Position numbers and translations under genes: made by a program. From Paracoccus denitrificans (GTDB lineage: Bacteria > Pseudomonadota > Alphaproteobacteria > Rhodobacterales > Rhodobacteraceae): 64,000 nucleotides of DNA. Positions within the stretch are counted from its first letter, which is position 1, and the number at the start of each line of letters is the position of its first letter. The notes under the pieces were generated by a model. The model made no database searches and was not told the DNA's origin. It saw only the letters and a list, made by a program, of their open reading frames with translations. Below are positions 8,266 through 18,303 of this stretch, in pieces. The DNA lies in the NCBI GenBank assembly GCA_003240735.1, contig QFNE01000010.1:1-64000 (forward strand), written 5' to 3'.

Positions 8266-9300
8266 ATGCGTAATTGCCCCGATCTTGCCGCAGCCATCGG
8301 TCAGACCCCGCTGATCCGGCTCAACCGCGTTTCAGAAGAGACGGGCTGCGAAATCTGGGGCAAGGCCGAGTTCATGAACCCCGGCGGATCGATCAAGGAC
8401 CGCGCGGCGCTGTACATCATCCACGACGCGGTCGAACGGGGCGAGCTGCGCCCCGGCGGTACCATCGTCGAAGGAACGGCCGGCAACACCGGGATCGGGC
8501 TGGCGCTGGTCGGCGCGTCGATGGGGTTCAAGTCTGTCATCGTGATCCCTGAAACCCAGTCACAGGAAAAGAAGGACATGCTGCGGCTGGCGGGCGCGGA
8601 ACTGGTGCAGGTGCCGGCAAAACCCTACCGGGACCCGAACAACTACGTCCGCTACTCGGGCCGGCTCGCCGAGGCGCTGGCCAAGACCGAACCCGGCGGC
8701 GCGATCTGGGCCAATCAGTTTGACAACACCGCCAACCGCCGTGCGCATTTCGAAACGACCGGGCCGGAAATCTGGGAACAGACAGGCGGCAAGGTGGACG
8801 GCTTTGTCTGCGCGGTCGGGTCTGGCGGTACGCTCGCCGGCGTGGCCGAAGCGCTGCAGCCCAAGGGCGTCAAGATCGGCCTGGCCGACCCAGAAGGCGC
8901 TGCGCTGTTTTCATTCTACACAACGGGCGAATTTGCGTCGCCGGGTGACTCCATCACCGAAGGGATCGGGCAGGGGCGTATCACGGCGAACCTTGAAGGG
9001 TTCACCCCCGACATGGCGTGGCGGATCCCTGACAGCGAGGCGTTGCCCTATATCTTTGACCTGCAGGAATACGAAGGTCTGTCGCTTGGCGGCTCGTCCG
9101 GTATCAACGTGGCGGGCGCGGTTCGCATGGCACGCGAGATGGGGCCGGGCCACACGATCGTCACAGTGCTTTGCGACTCTGGCTCTCGTTATCTAACGAA
9201 GCTGTGGAACCCCGAATTTTTGCGCAGCAAGAATCTGCCCGTGCCTGACTGGTTGGATCGTACACCGGCAGACCTGCCCGACATGCGCGAGGATATCTGA
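8266..9300 (+). CDS. cysK: cysteine synthase A-type PLP enzyme
   Basis: A 344-residue fold-type II PLP enzyme of the O-acetylserine sulfhydrylase family, making L-cysteine from O-acetylserine and sulfide. The PLP lysine is K44 in NPGGSIKDRAA. The phosphate-binding/substrate loop is EGTAGNTGIGLA, differing from the classic TSGNTGIGLA, which marks a divergent subfamily; the substrate could therefore differ from that of canonical CysK. The GSGGTLAGV glycine loop and the C-terminal SGINVAGA segment are intact. ATG 8266 is preceded by GGAAAGG with good spacing, so the upstream TTG at 8251 is not needed. It is the middle gene of a tight run with the NUDIX gene and the MscS channel, which starts 3 bases after this stop. 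Confidence 0.9.
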   Translation: MRNCPDLAAAIGQTPLIRLNRVSEETGCEIWGKAEFMNPGGSIKDRAALYIIHDAVERGELRPGGTIVEGTAGNTGIGLALVGASMGFKSVIVIPETQSQEKKDMLRLAGAELVQVPAKPYRDPNNYVRYSGRLAEALAKTEPGGAIWANQFDNTANRRAHFETTGPEIWEQTGGKVDGFVCAVGSGGTLAGVAEALQPKGVKIGLADPEGAALFSFYTTGEFASPGDSITEGIGQGRITANLEGFTPDMAWRIPDSEALPYIFDLQEYEGLSLGGSSGINVAGAVRMAREMGPGHTIVTVLCDSGSRYLTKLWNPEFLRSKNLPVPDWLDRTPADLPDMREDI

Positions 9301-9303
9301 TCC

Positions 9304-11868
9304 ATGCACAAACCTGGTATCTTGACCGGCTTTGTCCGGGTTGCATTGCTTTGGGTCATGCTGGCGCTTGCGCCGTCAGTCGCCGCACTGACGCTGCCCA
9401 CGGCCGTCACGGCGCAGGAGCCTGACAATGCGCTGACCGACGCGGACTACCAGACCTGGGACAAGCTGGCCGCGCAGGTCGAACAGATCGTCAGCACCGG
9501 AGAGGCGAATGACCAGCGCCTGACCGACCTGCGCACGCAGATTGTCGACTGGCGCAGCAGATTTCAGTCAGGACAGGGTGCCAACGCCAGCAGGATCGCG
9601 ACGGTCCGGGATCAGATCAACACTCTGGGTCCGGCCCCGGCGGAAGGCGCAACCGAAGACCCCGACGTGGCCGCGCGCCGCAAGGCCCTAACCGATGAGC
9701 TGAATACCCTTCAGGCCCCCGGTGTCCGCTCGGTAGAGGCGGCAAGCCGCGCCACCGGCATTATCCAGTCGATCGATCAGCTGATGCGCGATCGGCAGAC
9801 CAGCGCGCTGCTTCAGCAGTCGCCGACTCCGTTGTTGCCCAGCAGTTGGGCTGACGCGGCCAAACAAGGGTCTCAGGCGGTTGTCGGGCTGGTGCAAGAG
9901 CCGCTGAACCGCGCACATGATGTGACGCCGTCGGACTTTCGCGAACGTGGCGTGCGCGTCATCGCATTCCTCGCGGCAGCACTGTTTCTGCTGATCTATG
10001 GACGACGGTGGATTTCGTCGTTGCCTTCTCGTCTTTCGCGGTCGGCGACCGATCATTCGCGCGATGCGGTGGCCTTCCTCGTGTCACTTGGCCAGATCGC
10101 CATTCCGGTCATCGGCGTCTATCTGTTCGTGCAGGCGCTGGACGGGTCGGGGTTGTTCGCCGACTGGTGGCGGCCGATCCTGCAGGCGCTGCCTTTGGCG
10201 GCATTGACCCTGTTCGGGGGACATTGGCTGGCGGCCCGACTGTTTGCCCCGGACGACGACGCGATCCTGACGATGCCAGAGGACTGCCTCCAACGCTGCC
10301 GCATCTACGGCAGTGGGCTGGCGGCGACGTTGGCCGCGCATATGATCGTGGCGAACCTGATCCCCGCGCTGTCTGGCCGTCCGGGTGCAGGTGCAACGTC
10401 GCAGTTCCCGGTCCGGTTCGACGAGGCGTCGGCAGCGGTCCTGCACCTGCCGCTGATCGTCATTGCCGCGTTCCTGCTTTTCAAGATGGGAACAATCCTT
10501 CGCAAGGCGACCCGTTTCGACGGCAGCGATCAGCCCGCCTATCGCGTGCGGGTTGCGGCCGGCATGGGGGCCTTTATCCGGCCTGTCGCCATTCTGATCG
10601 TTTTGGCCGCGCTGGGTGGTTATGTTTCTCTGGCCAATGGCATTGTCTGGCCGTTGACCCGGTCGATCGGGCTGTTTGCACTGATCGTTCTGTTGCAGCA
10701 GTTTATTGCGGCGCTTTACGGCATGGCCATGCGAGATCCCAAACTGGGCCGCGACGCGCTGGTGCCCGTCCTGATCGGCTTTGCGCTGGTTCTGGCATCG
10801 ATCCCGCTATTCGCGCTGATCTGGGGTGCACGCGTGTCTGATCTGGCCGAGGCGTGGACGGCGATGCGCCAAGGCGTGTCCTTGGGCGGGGTGCGCCTGT
10901 CGCCTGGCGCGATCCTGACCTTCCTTGTGGTATTCGGCATCGGGTATTCGGTCACACGGTTCGTGCAAGGCGCGTTCCGCGGTTCGATTCTTCCCAAAAC
11001 CAAGCTTGATTCCGGCGCGCAGAATGCGGTCGTGTCCGGGCTCGGCTATATCGGGATCGCGCTGGCCACGGTGCTGGCCATCACGTCTGCCGGGATCAAC
11101 CTGTCCAGCCTCGCCATCGTTGCCGGTGCCCTGTCCGTCGGTATCGGTTTCGGTATGCAGAACATCGTGTCGAACTTCGTGTCCGGCATCATCCTGTTGA
11201 TCGAACGTCCGATCTCGGTCGGGGACTGGATCAAGACCGGCACGTCGGAAGGGGTCGTCAAGTCGATTTCGGTCCGATCGACCCGGGTGCAGACGTTCGA
11301 CCGCACGAACATCATCATCCCGAACTCTGACCTGATCTCGCAGTCGGTGACGAACTGGACCCGGGGCAGCCTGCAGGGACGCGTGATCGTTCCCATCACC
11401 GTGTCGTATGGCAGTGATACGCGGAAGGTCAGCAAGATTCTGACAGAGATTGCCGAGGATCAGCCCACAGTCCTGATCGCACCGCCGCCTGTTGTGGCGT
11501 TCGTCGATATTGCGGCGTCAGGTCTGCAGTTTCAGCTTCGGGCGATCATTTCCGACATCAATCAGGGTGGTGACGTCCAGACCCAGATCCGTCACCAGAT
11601 CATCGAACGCTTCGCCAAAGAGGGGATTTCGATCCCGTTCGCGGCTCGGACGACCTATGACATCAACATGCTGAACCCGGTTGATGCGGAAGGGGCGCCA
11701 GTGCCTCAACCGACCGATGACACCGGTCCGGCGCCGATGGCATCCAAGGCAGACCCCGCCGCACCCGACGGGACGATCACCAGCGGGGCCGAAGGGGTGT
11801 CCGGTATCGGTGATACGGACGGCGGCGAAGGGGATTCCAGAGACGGGGACGGCGGTAGCAACAGTTAA
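9304..11868 (+). CDS. large MscS-family mechanosensitive channel with DUF3772 domain
   Basis: An 854-residue inner-membrane protein. A signal peptide ends near AVTAQE, followed by a periplasmic helical region and a DUF3772-like segment (about residues 140-210). Many membrane helices follow between about 215 and 620. The MscS pore and gate region is GFGMQNIVSNFVSGIILL, then ERPISVGDWI, and the cytoplasmic beta domain reaches about residue 780. An acidic, Gly-rich low-complexity tail ends the protein. Such channels open on hypo-osmotic stress to release solutes. It follows the cysteine synthase by 3 bp and may be cotranscribed. A bidirectional hairpin lies right after the stop, shared with gyrA. 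Confidence 0.92.
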   Translation: MHKPGILTGFVRVALLWVMLALAPSVAALTLPTAVTAQEPDNALTDADYQTWDKLAAQVEQIVSTGEANDQRLTDLRTQIVDWRSRFQSGQGANASRIATVRDQINTLGPAPAEGATEDPDVAARRKALTDELNTLQAPGVRSVEAASRATGIIQSIDQLMRDRQTSALLQQSPTPLLPSSWADAAKQGSQAVVGLVQEPLNRAHDVTPSDFRERGVRVIAFLAAALFLLIYGRRWISSLPSRLSRSATDHSRDAVAFLVSLGQIAIPVIGVYLFVQALDGSGLFADWWRPILQALPLAALTLFGGHWLAARLFAPDDDAILTMPEDCLQRCRIYGSGLAATLAAHMIVANLIPALSGRPGAGATSQFPVRFDEASAAVLHLPLIVIAAFLLFKMGTILRKATRFDGSDQPAYRVRVAAGMGAFIRPVAILIVLAALGGYVSLANGIVWPLTRSIGLFALIVLLQQFIAALYGMAMRDPKLGRDALVPVLIGFALVLASIPLFALIWGARVSDLAEAWTAMRQGVSLGGVRLSPGAILTFLVVFGIGYSVTRFVQGAFRGSILPKTKLDSGAQNAVVSGLGYIGIALATVLAITSAGINLSSLAIVAGALSVGIGFGMQNIVSNFVSGIILLIERPISVGDWIKTGTSEGVVKSISVRSTRVQTFDRTNIIIPNSDLISQSVTNWTRGSLQGRVIVPITVSYGSDTRKVSKILTEIAEDQPTVLIAPPPVVAFVDIAASGLQFQLRAIISDINQGGDVQTQIRHQIIERFAKEGISIPFAARTTYDINMLNPVDAEGAPVPQPTDDTGPAPMASKADPAAPDGTITSGAEGVSGIGDTDGGEGDSRDGDGGSNS

Positions 11869-11882
11869 CTGCAATTCGAACA

Positions 11883-11919
11883 CGAAAAAGGGCGGGTCCG
11901 AATGGCCCGCCCTTTTTCG
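11883..11919. terminator. bidirectional intrinsic terminator between mscS-type gene and gyrA
   Basis: A 14-bp perfect inverted repeat, CGAAAAAGGGCGGG and CCCGCCCTTTTTCG, with a 9-nt loop. It gives a U-run on both strands, so it can end both convergent transcripts. Confidence 0.92.
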
Positions 11920-11937
11920 TTGTCGATGTGCCGATGC

Positions 11938-14703
11938 TTAGACCGCCTCGGCCTCTTGCTCATCCCCGTTATCGGCGACCCGGGCCACAGACACAACCGT
12001 CTCGCCCGCGGCAGTGTTGAAGACGCGCACCCCACCAGCCGAACGTGACCGGAAGCTGATCCCGTCCACCGGCACCCGGATCGATTGGCCAGTTGACGTC
12101 GCCAGCATGATCTGGTCGTCCATATCCACCGGGAAGCTGGCAACCAGTGAACCGCCCCGCATGGCCTTGTCCATCGCCATGACACCCTGACCGCCGCGAC
12201 CCCGCAACGGATAGTCGAAGCTGGAGCTGATCTTGCCCGCGCCGTGGGCGGTGATGGTCAAGATCAGGTCTTCAGCCGCCGACATTTCGGCATAGCGTTC
12301 CTGCGTGATCGAGCCTTCTGCCACGGCCTCTTCGTCATCATCCGCTTCGGCCCCGTCGTCCAACGCACCGGCCACAGCGCGGCGCATTTTCAGATAGGCC
12401 GCGCGTTCCGCCGGAGCGGCGGTGAAGTGGCGGATCACCGACATGCTGACAACGCGGTCGCCATCAGCCACCAGACGAATCCCCCGGACGCCGGTTGAAT
12501 CGCGGCCCTTGAAGATGCGCAGATCAGTGGTCTGGAAGCGGATCGCCCGCCCTGATGCCGTCACCAGCATGATGTCGTCGCTTTCTGTCGCCAGACGAAC
12601 ACCAATCAGCTCAACCCCCTCGGGAAGCTTCATGGCGATTTTGCCATTCGACTTGATGTTGGTGAAATCCGACAATGCGTTACGGCGCACATCCCCGTCG
12701 GATGTGGCAAAGATCACCTGATAATCGTCCCAATCCGCCTCTGGTGCGTCCATCGGCAACAGCGCCGCGATCGAGGTGCCGCCGTCGATGGGCAGCAGGT
12801 TGACCAACGGACGTCCCTTGGACGTGCGCCCACCCAACGGCAGACGCCATGTTTTCAGCCGATAGACCATTCCGCCTGTGGTAAAGAACAAAAGCTCGGT
12901 ATGGGTGTTGGCGACGAACAGCGTGGTGACGACGTCGTCTTCCTTGGTGGCCATCCCGGACAGGCCCTTGCCGCCGCGTTTCTGCGAACGGAACTCGGCC
13001 AGCGGGGTGCGCTTGACATACCCGCCCGAGGTGATGGTCACGACCATATCCTCACGCTCGATCAGGTCTTCGTCGTCCAGATCGCCGGCCCACTCGATGA
13101 TCTCGGTCCGGCGAGGCACCGCGAACAGTTCCTTCACCTCGCGCAGCTCGTCCGAGATGATGGCCATGATGCGGTCGCGAGATCCAAGGATCGCGAGGTA
13201 ATCGCGGATCGCGTCGGCAAGCGATTTCAGTTCGGACGTGACTTCCTGCACGCCCAGCTGCGTCAGGCGCTGCAGACGCAGATCAAGGATCGCACGCGCC
13301 TGCGTTTCCGACAGGTTATAGGTCCCATCGTCATTGACCGGGTGCAGCGGGTCGTCGATCAGGCGCAGGTATTCCAGAATGTCGTGCGCGGGCCAGCGAC
13401 GTTCCATCAGACGCTCGCGCGCCTCGGCGGCATCGGCCGATGACCGGATGGTCGCGACGACCTCGTCCACGTTGCTGACGGCGACGGCCAGACCGCACAG
13501 CACGTGGCTGCGTTCGCGGGCCTTGCGCAGCTCGAACGCGGTGCGGCGCGCGACGACCTCTTCCCGGAAGGTGATGAAGTGCGTCAGGAAATCGCGCAGC
13601 GTCAGCTGTTCGGGTCGCCCACCGTTCAGCGCCAGCATGTTGGCGCCGAAACTGGTTTGCAGTGGCGTGAAGCGGTAAAGCTGGTTCAGCACGACGTCGG
13701 CTGTCGCGTCACGCTTCAGCTCAATGACGACGCGGACGCCGACACGGTCGGATTCGTCCTGAACATGGGCGATGCCTTCGACGCGCTTTTCCTTCGCCAG
13801 TTCGGCGATCCGTTCGATCAGGCTGGACTTGTTCACTTGGAACGGAATCTCATCGACCACGATCATTTCGCGACCGTTGCGCGAATGCTCGATCCGCGTC
13901 TTGGACCGCAGGATGATCGAACCGCGTCCTTCCAGATAGGCCTTGCGTGCGCCCGCCCGGCCCATGATTTGCGCGCCGGTCGGAAAGTCCGGGCCGGGAA
14001 CGATCTCGATCAGGCGTTCCATCGATGTGTCAGGATTGGCGATCAGTTCCAGCGTGGCGTCAATCACCTCGCCCAGATTGTGGGGCGGGATGTTGGTGGC
14101 CATGCCCACAGCGATACCGCCGGCGCCGTTGACCAGCATATTGGGGAACCGTGCTGGCAGAACCGTCGGTTCGCGGTCCTTGCCGTCGTAGTTGTCCTGA
14201 AAATCGACCGTGTCCTTGTCAATGTCCATCAACAGAAAAGCTGCAGGCTTGGCCATGCGCACTTCGGTGTAACGCATCGCGGCGGGGCTGTCCCCGTCCA
14301 TCGAACCGAAGTTGCCCTGACCGTCCAGAAGCGGCAGTGACATCGAAAAACTTTGGGCCATCCGCACCAACGCGTCATAGATCGCGCTGTCGCCGTGGGG
14401 GTGGTACTTACCCATCACATCGCCGACCGGTCGTGCCGATTTGCGGTAGGCTTTGTCGGCCGTATTCCCGGTTTCCTCCATCGCGTACAGGATGCGACGG
14501 TGAACCGGCTTCAACCCGTCCCGCAGATCCGGGATCGCGCGACTGACGATCACCGACATCGCATAGTCGAGATAGGCGGTCTTCATCTCGGACGCGATGT
14601 CGATGACGGGCCCGTCATGGGCCATGATGCTGCGGGTTACGATGCCCGTATCATCGGCCACTGGCGTGATTTCGGGATCGTCGTTTTCGGGGGTGTCGGA
14701 CAA
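11938..14703 (-). CDS. gyrA: DNA gyrase subunit A
   Basis: GyrA, 921 residues, breaks and rejoins DNA in the gyrase complex. The catalytic tyrosine is Y145 in [10 protein letters not shown]. The quinolone-determining region reads [18 protein letters not shown]106 and D110 correspond to E. coli S83 and D87, so both are the sensitive-type residues. The C-terminal beta-pinwheel carries the GyrA box SQKRGGKG, which separates it from ParC. The protein ends in an acidic tail. I prefer the TTG at 14703, because GAGG lies 7 bases upstream and the product begins MSDTPEN; a TTG two codons earlier (14709) is too close to that site. It ends at the shared terminator. dsbB and the DedA gene lie upstream in the same direction. 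Confidence 0.97.
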   Translation of the reverse strand: MSDTPENDDPEITPVADDTGIVTRSIMAHDGPVIDIASEMKTAYLDYAMSVIVSRAIPDLRDGLKPVHRRILYAMEETGNTADKAYRKSARPVGDVMGKYHPHGDSAIYDALVRMAQSFSMSLPLLDGQGNFGSMDGDSPAAMRYTEVRMAKPAAFLLMDIDKDTVDFQDNYDGKDREPTVLPARFPNMLVNGAGGIAVGMATNIPPHNLGEVIDATLELIANPDTSMERLIEIVPGPDFPTGAQIMGRAGARKAYLEGRGSIILRSKTRIEHSRNGREMIVVDEIPFQVNKSSLIERIAELAKEKRVEGIAHVQDESDRVGVRVVIELKRDATADVVLNQLYRFTPLQTSFGANMLALNGGRPEQLTLRDFLTHFITFREEVVARRTAFELRKARERSHVLCGLAVAVSNVDEVVATIRSSADAAEARERLMERRWPAHDILEYLRLIDDPLHPVNDDGTYNLSETQARAILDLRLQRLTQLGVQEVTSELKSLADAIRDYLAILGSRDRIMAIISDELREVKELFAVPRRTEIIEWAGDLDDEDLIEREDMVVTITSGGYVKRTPLAEFRSQKRGGKGLSGMATKEDDVVTTLFVANTHTELLFFTTGGMVYRLKTWRLPLGGRTSKGRPLVNLLPIDGGTSIAALLPMDAPEADWDDYQVIFATSDGDVRRNALSDFTNIKSNGKIAMKLPEGVELIGVRLATESDDIMLVTASGRAIRFQTTDLRIFKGRDSTGVRGIRLVADGDRVVSMSVIRHFTAAPAERAAYLKMRRAVAGALDDGAEADDDEEAVAEGSITQERYAEMSAAEDLILTITAHGAGKISSSFDYPLRGRGGQGVMAMDKAMRGGSLVASFPVDMDDQIMLATSTGQSIRVPVDGISFRSRSAGGVRVFNTAAGETVVSVARVADNGDEQEAEAV

Positions 14704-14833
14704 GGGCAAGCCTCAATATCTTGTTGGCTTGTCATGTAACATCTACCGCCCTTGGATACAACGCAAAGCACCCCTGCCGGACACGCCAACAGCGGAAAAA
14801 CGCACGGAAAAACGCCCGTTGGCCGTGATCGGC

Positions 14834-15325
14834 CTAGCGTTGCGCCGGGCGGGCAGCGGCCACCAGCCACAGGACGGTCAACAGGGTCGAAAAGATCGCG
14901 TTCCAGCCGGCCATGGTGACACCCCACAGGCTCCAGGCAGGTTGGTCACAGCGAACCAGCGGCGCGTCTTTCAGCTTCGCCAGAAAATCGTCAGGCGACA
15001 GTTGGGTCGCGTGCGACACGCCGCCCGAACACTCGGTGACACCCTGCCACCAACCCTGCTCGACACCGACATGCAGGACGCCCAACCCCGCCGCCGTCGC
15101 AGCCGCCACGGCACCCAGAAGCAGCACACCGCGCGCACCGCGTGTGAACCACACCAGAACGCCGATCAGAATGGCCGCGGCGTGGGGCCAGCGTTGCCAG
15201 ATGCACATTTCGCACGGCGCATATCCCGCCAGCTGAAATCCGAATGCGCCAAGCAGCAGCGCGGCCGATCCGGCTGCGGCAATCAGCCCAAGGTCACGGC
15301 GAGAATTGGTTGTCATCATGCCCAT
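14834..15325 (-). CDS. dsbB: disulfide bond formation protein DsbB family
   Basis: A 163-residue, four-helix inner-membrane protein. The first periplasmic cysteine pair is C38 and C41 in APCEMCIWQRWPH, the second pair lies in the long loop (TECSGG and VRCDQPAW). This is the usual DsbB layout, which reoxidises DsbA-type proteins using quinone. Start is ATG 15325; in-frame ATGs at 15319 and 15316 are also possible, as no strong ribosome-binding site decides it. A DsbA-like protein is encoded far away at 62557. About 79 bp separate it from the DedA gene upstream on the same strand. Confidence 0.88.
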   Translation of the reverse strand: MGMMTTNSRRDLGLIAAAGSAALLLGAFGFQLAGYAPCEMCIWQRWPHAAAILIGVLVWFTRGARGVLLLGAVAAATAAGLGVLHVGVEQGWWQGVTECSGGVSHATQLSPDDFLAKLKDAPLVRCDQPAWSLWGVTMAGWNAIFSTLLTVLWLVAAARPAQR

Positions 15326-15403
15326 CCGGTTCTGCGGCCAATATGTTGCGCCTGTCGGTTAGGCCTGCGCCCTGGTCTGGGCAAGCCGCAATCTCGTGAT
15401 CGC

Positions 15404-16000
15404 TTAGTGCGGCTTCCAGCGGATCAGCCGCCAGAAGTATAGAGCGATGGCCGCGACGACCACCAGCTTGGACACCGGGTCCACATAGCTTTCAACGTGG
15501 GTATAATTTTCGTGCAGCACTAACCCCGCCACTGTCAGTAGCGCCGTCCAGATGGCCGAGCCGACGGTCGTGTACGCCAGAAACCGCCAGAAGGGCATCG
15601 CGGCCAACCCTGCCGGGATGGAGATCAGCGTCCGGATGGCCGGGATCATCCGCCCGAAAAAGACCGCGGCAGCGCCGTGGCGGGCGAACCAACCGCTGGC
15701 GTTGTCGATGTCAGACGGGGACAGGGTCAGGATGCGACCATGGCGCGCCGCAAATCGTTTCAGCCGGGCCTCGCCGATGGCCTGACCGACGAAATACCAC
15801 ACCGTTGTGCCTGCAACTGACCCGACCGTGCCCGCAAGGATAGTCAGCCACAGGTTCATGTCACCACGCCCGGCCAGAAATCCTGCCAGCGGCATGATCA
15901 ATTCGGACGGGATCGGGGGAAAGACATTTTCCGCGAACATCAACATCATGACGCCGAAGTAGCCCCATGAATCGATTGTCGAAACCACCCAGTCGAACAT
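15404..16000 (-). CDS. DedA family membrane protein
   Basis: A 198-residue integral membrane protein of the DedA/SNARE-associated family. Key markers are ENVFPPIPSELIMPLAGFLA near the N terminus and the motif FFGRMIPAIRTLISIPAGLA, the conserved re-entrant region. Several helices follow and a basic C terminus (FWRLIRWKPH) ends it. Family members act as lipid flippases or help keep membrane potential. ATG 16000 was chosen over the upstream codon at 16054 because GGGGG lies 7 bases before it. Confidence 0.9.
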   Translation of the reverse strand: MFDWVVSTIDSWGYFGVMMLMFAENVFPPIPSELIMPLAGFLAGRGDMNLWLTILAGTVGSVAGTTVWYFVGQAIGEARLKRFAARHGRILTLSPSDIDNASGWFARHGAAAVFFGRMIPAIRTLISIPAGLAAMPFWRFLAYTTVGSAIWTALLTVAGLVLHENYTHVESYVDPVSKLVVVAAIALYFWRLIRWKPH

Positions 16001-16108
16001 CGCGTTACCCCCTTGTCCTGCGCGCGTGCTGCAGGCTTGATGGCGGTCTGTCAACAGCTGCCGAAGGATCGGCGGAACATGTGCCGTAAGACGGCAGGGG
16101 GATGAACG

Positions 16109-16957
16109 ATGGAATGGCGGGGTCGCCGCGGCAGCGGCAACATCGATGACCGGCGCAGCATGGGCGCGGCCGGGGCAGGGGGCATTGGCCTGGTCGGCAC
16201 GCTGGTCGTGCTGGCGGTCGGCTATTTTTTCGGCGTGGATATTTCACCCATCGTCAGCTCGGTGGAACAGCAAAGCCAGACCTCTCAGCCCCGAGAACTG
16301 ACACAGGAAGAGCGTGACAGCGGGGAATTCGTGTCGGTCGTGCTGGCCGATACAGAAGAAGTCTGGACCGACGTGCTGCAGCAGCAGGCTGGCATCACCT
16401 ATGTCAAACCTCAGCTGGTTCTGTTCAGCGGCGCGGTGCAGTCGGCCTGTGGCGGCGCTTCGGCGGCAATGGGGCCGTTCTACTGCCCGAACGATCAGAA
16501 GGTGTATCTGGACACGTCATTCTTTGATCAGATGGCACAGAAGATGGGTGCGGGGGGCGACTTCGCATACGCCTACGTGGTGGCGCATGAAATCGGTCAC
16601 CACGTCCAGAACCAGTTGGGCATTCTTGAAAAGGTTAACGGTATCCGCCAACGCGCCAGCGAATCCGAATCAAATCAACTGTCCGTCCTGACCGAACTTC
16701 AGGCCGATTGCTTTGCCGGGATCTGGGCCAAGCAGGCTTCCGACAAGTTCGGGACGATCAACCAGCAGGACATCGAAGAGGCGCTGAATGCCGCGCGCGC
16801 GGTCGGCGATGACACGCTGATGGAAAGCGCGGGTCGCGCCGTTGTGCCCGATTCTTTCACCCACGGCTCGGCCGAGCAGCGTAGTGAGTGGCTGACGCGC
16901 GGGATGCAGTCGGGCAATCTGGACAGCTGCAATACGTTCAAGGAGGCGGGGCTTTAA
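16109..16957 (+). CDS. neutral zinc metallopeptidase, YpfJ family
   Basis: A 282-residue protein with one N-terminal membrane span (GGIGLVGTLVVLAVGYFFGV) and a Zn-peptidase domain of the YpfJ/PF04228 family. The zinc site is HEIGHHVQ near residue 160, with a downstream ELQADCFAGIWA segment typical of the family. Probably anchored in the inner membrane with the catalytic domain in the periplasm; no physiological substrate is established for the family. It is convergent with the small membrane protein at 16976. Confidence 0.9.
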   Translation: MEWRGRRGSGNIDDRRSMGAAGAGGIGLVGTLVVLAVGYFFGVDISPIVSSVEQQSQTSQPRELTQEERDSGEFVSVVLADTEEVWTDVLQQQAGITYVKPQLVLFSGAVQSACGGASAAMGPFYCPNDQKVYLDTSFFDQMAQKMGAGGDFAYAYVVAHEIGHHVQNQLGILEKVNGIRQRASESESNQLSVLTELQADCFAGIWAKQASDKFGTINQQDIEEALNAARAVGDDTLMESAGRAVVPDSFTHGSAEQRSEWLTRGMQSGNLDSCNTFKEAGL

Positions 16958-16975
16958 TCGGTTACGCACCGACCA

Positions 16976-17152
16976 TCAGGGGCGGGGCGTCACCGGACGC
17001 ATCCGTTCCTGATGGGCCCATTCCGGAATTAGGCCATAATGATCAAGCGCCCCGATCGCGATGACCAACATGATGACGGCCACAACAATCTTCACCTGTC
17101 CCGCCGAGGGCGGGTTCCGAACCCAGCGGGCGGCGCGTACCAGCCAATGCAT
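16976..17152 (-). CDS. small single-span membrane protein
   Basis: A 58-residue protein with one central membrane helix (KIVVAVIMLVIAIGALDHYG), a basic N terminus (RAARWVRNPPS) and a Pro/Arg-rich tail. The start ATG at 17152 has an AGGAG ribosome-binding site 6 bases upstream. The frame stays open upstream to 17680, but that part is antisense to the RatA-like gene and is rejected. I believe similar small proteins with a WVRNPPS motif occur across Rhodobacteraceae; function is unknown. Confidence 0.65.
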   Translation of the reverse strand: MHWLVRAARWVRNPPSAGQVKIVVAVIMLVIAIGALDHYGLIPEWAHQERMRPVTPRP

Positions 17153-17206
17153 TGTGATCTCCTGCTGTCTGCCTATAAACCTGCATGACCACCGCCGAGC
17201 GAGACA

Positions 17207-17662
17207 GTGACCAAAAGCTCTGACAGTCGAACCCTGCCTTATACGGCCGATCAGATGTATGATCTGGTGGCCGACATCGAACGATATCCGGAATTTTTGC
17301 CGTGGAACAGCGCGGCGCGTGTCCGGTCCCGGACCGAACGTCCCGACGGGTCCGAAGTGGTCGAGGCTGATCTGGTCATCAGCTTCAAGGTTTTCAGGGA
17401 GAAGTTCGGCAGCCGCGTGACCCTGATTCCGGCGGAAAAGCGGATCCTGACCGAATATCTGGATGGACCATTCAGTCACCTGCATAGCGAATGGAAATTC
17501 GCCGATCTTCCCGAAGGCGGTTGTCGGGTCGATTTCAACGTCGATTTTGAGTTCCGCAATCCGATCCTGCGTGGCGTGATAGGCGTTGTCTTCGGCGAAG
17601 CCATGTCGCGCATCATCCGCGCGTTCGAAGATCGGGCCAGAAAGCTTTACGGCGCGGCCTGA
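17207..17662 (+). CDS. RatA / COQ10-like START domain protein
   Basis: A 151-residue single-domain protein of the polyketide cyclase/START fold. Markers are TADQMYDLVADIERYPEFLPW at the N terminus, and HLHSEWKFADLPEGG and FEFRNPILRGVIGVVF in the second half. In alphaproteobacteria these proteins are annotated as RatA-family toxin, but the mitochondrial relatives are COQ10, a ubiquinone-binding protein. With no antitoxin (RatB/RnfH) gene beside it, I favour the COQ10-like role in quinone handling. The start is GTG 17207; no ATG is in frame nearby. It overlaps the 3' end of the convergent sulfotransferase by 16 bp. Confidence 0.85.
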   Translation: MTKSSDSRTLPYTADQMYDLVADIERYPEFLPWNSAARVRSRTERPDGSEVVEADLVISFKVFREKFGSRVTLIPAEKRILTEYLDGPFSHLHSEWKFADLPEGGCRVDFNVDFEFRNPILRGVIGVVFGEAMSRIIRAFEDRARKLYGAA

Positions 17663-18255
17663 ACGCGCGCGCTTTCCCACAGCGTGAAATCAGCAGACAG
17701 CTCGGTCTGCAGCCGGGTCAGGTTCGCCAGGGACAGGGTTGCATCCCGGTCGGGTGAAACGTTCACACGCTCCAAGACAATCGACCGGCCTAGGCGGGCG
17801 GCCATGAACAACGCAGCCTCGTCGATCGCCTCATAGCGGAACAGATGATCCACGGGCGGCTGTCCGGGCGCAGGTTGTAGGAAGTTGGACTGCCGCCCAA
17901 GCCGCGCGAATGAGGGGCGATCGTTCGACAGATATGCCTCCACGAATGCGTTGAAGCTGACATCCGCGGTGCTGTTCGGCCGACCATTCTGTTCGGGTCG
18001 GGCGCGATAGCGATACCAGCTTTTCAGCCACGACACCGGCTCGCGCATTAGGGCGATGGTTTCGAACGGTTGGGGATGGCTGATGCGCAGAATCGGCGCG
18101 ACGAGCGTTTGAAACTGGCGCAAATTCAGGTGTTTTAGGGCAGGTGGCCCGGACAGACGAACCGCCGCGTCGATGTTCAGCGCCTGTTCCAGCGCCGTGG
18201 TCCCCGTTTTCGGAACCGACAACAGCGCCAGCCGGGCTGTGGGAAAAGCAAGCAT
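17647..18255 (-). CDS. sulfotransferase family protein
   Basis: A 202-residue protein. The N-terminal LLSVPKTGTTALEQAL is the 5'-phosphosulfate-binding loop of PAPS-dependent sulfotransferases, and ETIALMREPVSWLKSWYRYR is the 3'-phosphate-binding region. Acceptor unknown; the family sulfates glycans, lipids or small molecules. ATG 18255 was chosen because upstream codons would run into the tRNA gene at 18304, and a GGGGG tract lies just before it. The tRNA is immediately upstream on the same strand. Confidence 0.8.
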   Translation of the reverse strand: MLAFPTARLALLSVPKTGTTALEQALNIDAAVRLSGPPALKHLNLRQFQTLVAPILRISHPQPFETIALMREPVSWLKSWYRYRARPEQNGRPNSTADVSFNAFVEAYLSNDRPSFARLGRQSNFLQPAPGQPPVDHLFRYEAIDEAALFMAARLGRSIVLERVNVSPDRDATLSLANLTRLQTELSADFTLWESARVQAAP

Positions 18256-18303
18256 CAGACCCCCGCCAAGTGCGCCGGTCGGCCCCAAGACCGACAAGCG
18301 CGG

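Noticed and set aside
11938..14703. ParC instead of GyrA
   Set aside because: The C-terminal domain has an intact QKRGGKG GyrA box.
17207..17662. Toxin-antitoxin system suggested by the RatA family name
   Set aside because: No RatB/RnfH partner gene is next to it; its neighbours are a peptidase and a sulfotransferase, so a COQ10-like role is more likely.
16976..17680. 234-codon frame extending the small membrane protein upstream
   Set aside because: The extension is antisense to the RatA-like gene, and the ATG at 17152 has a good ribosome-binding site.
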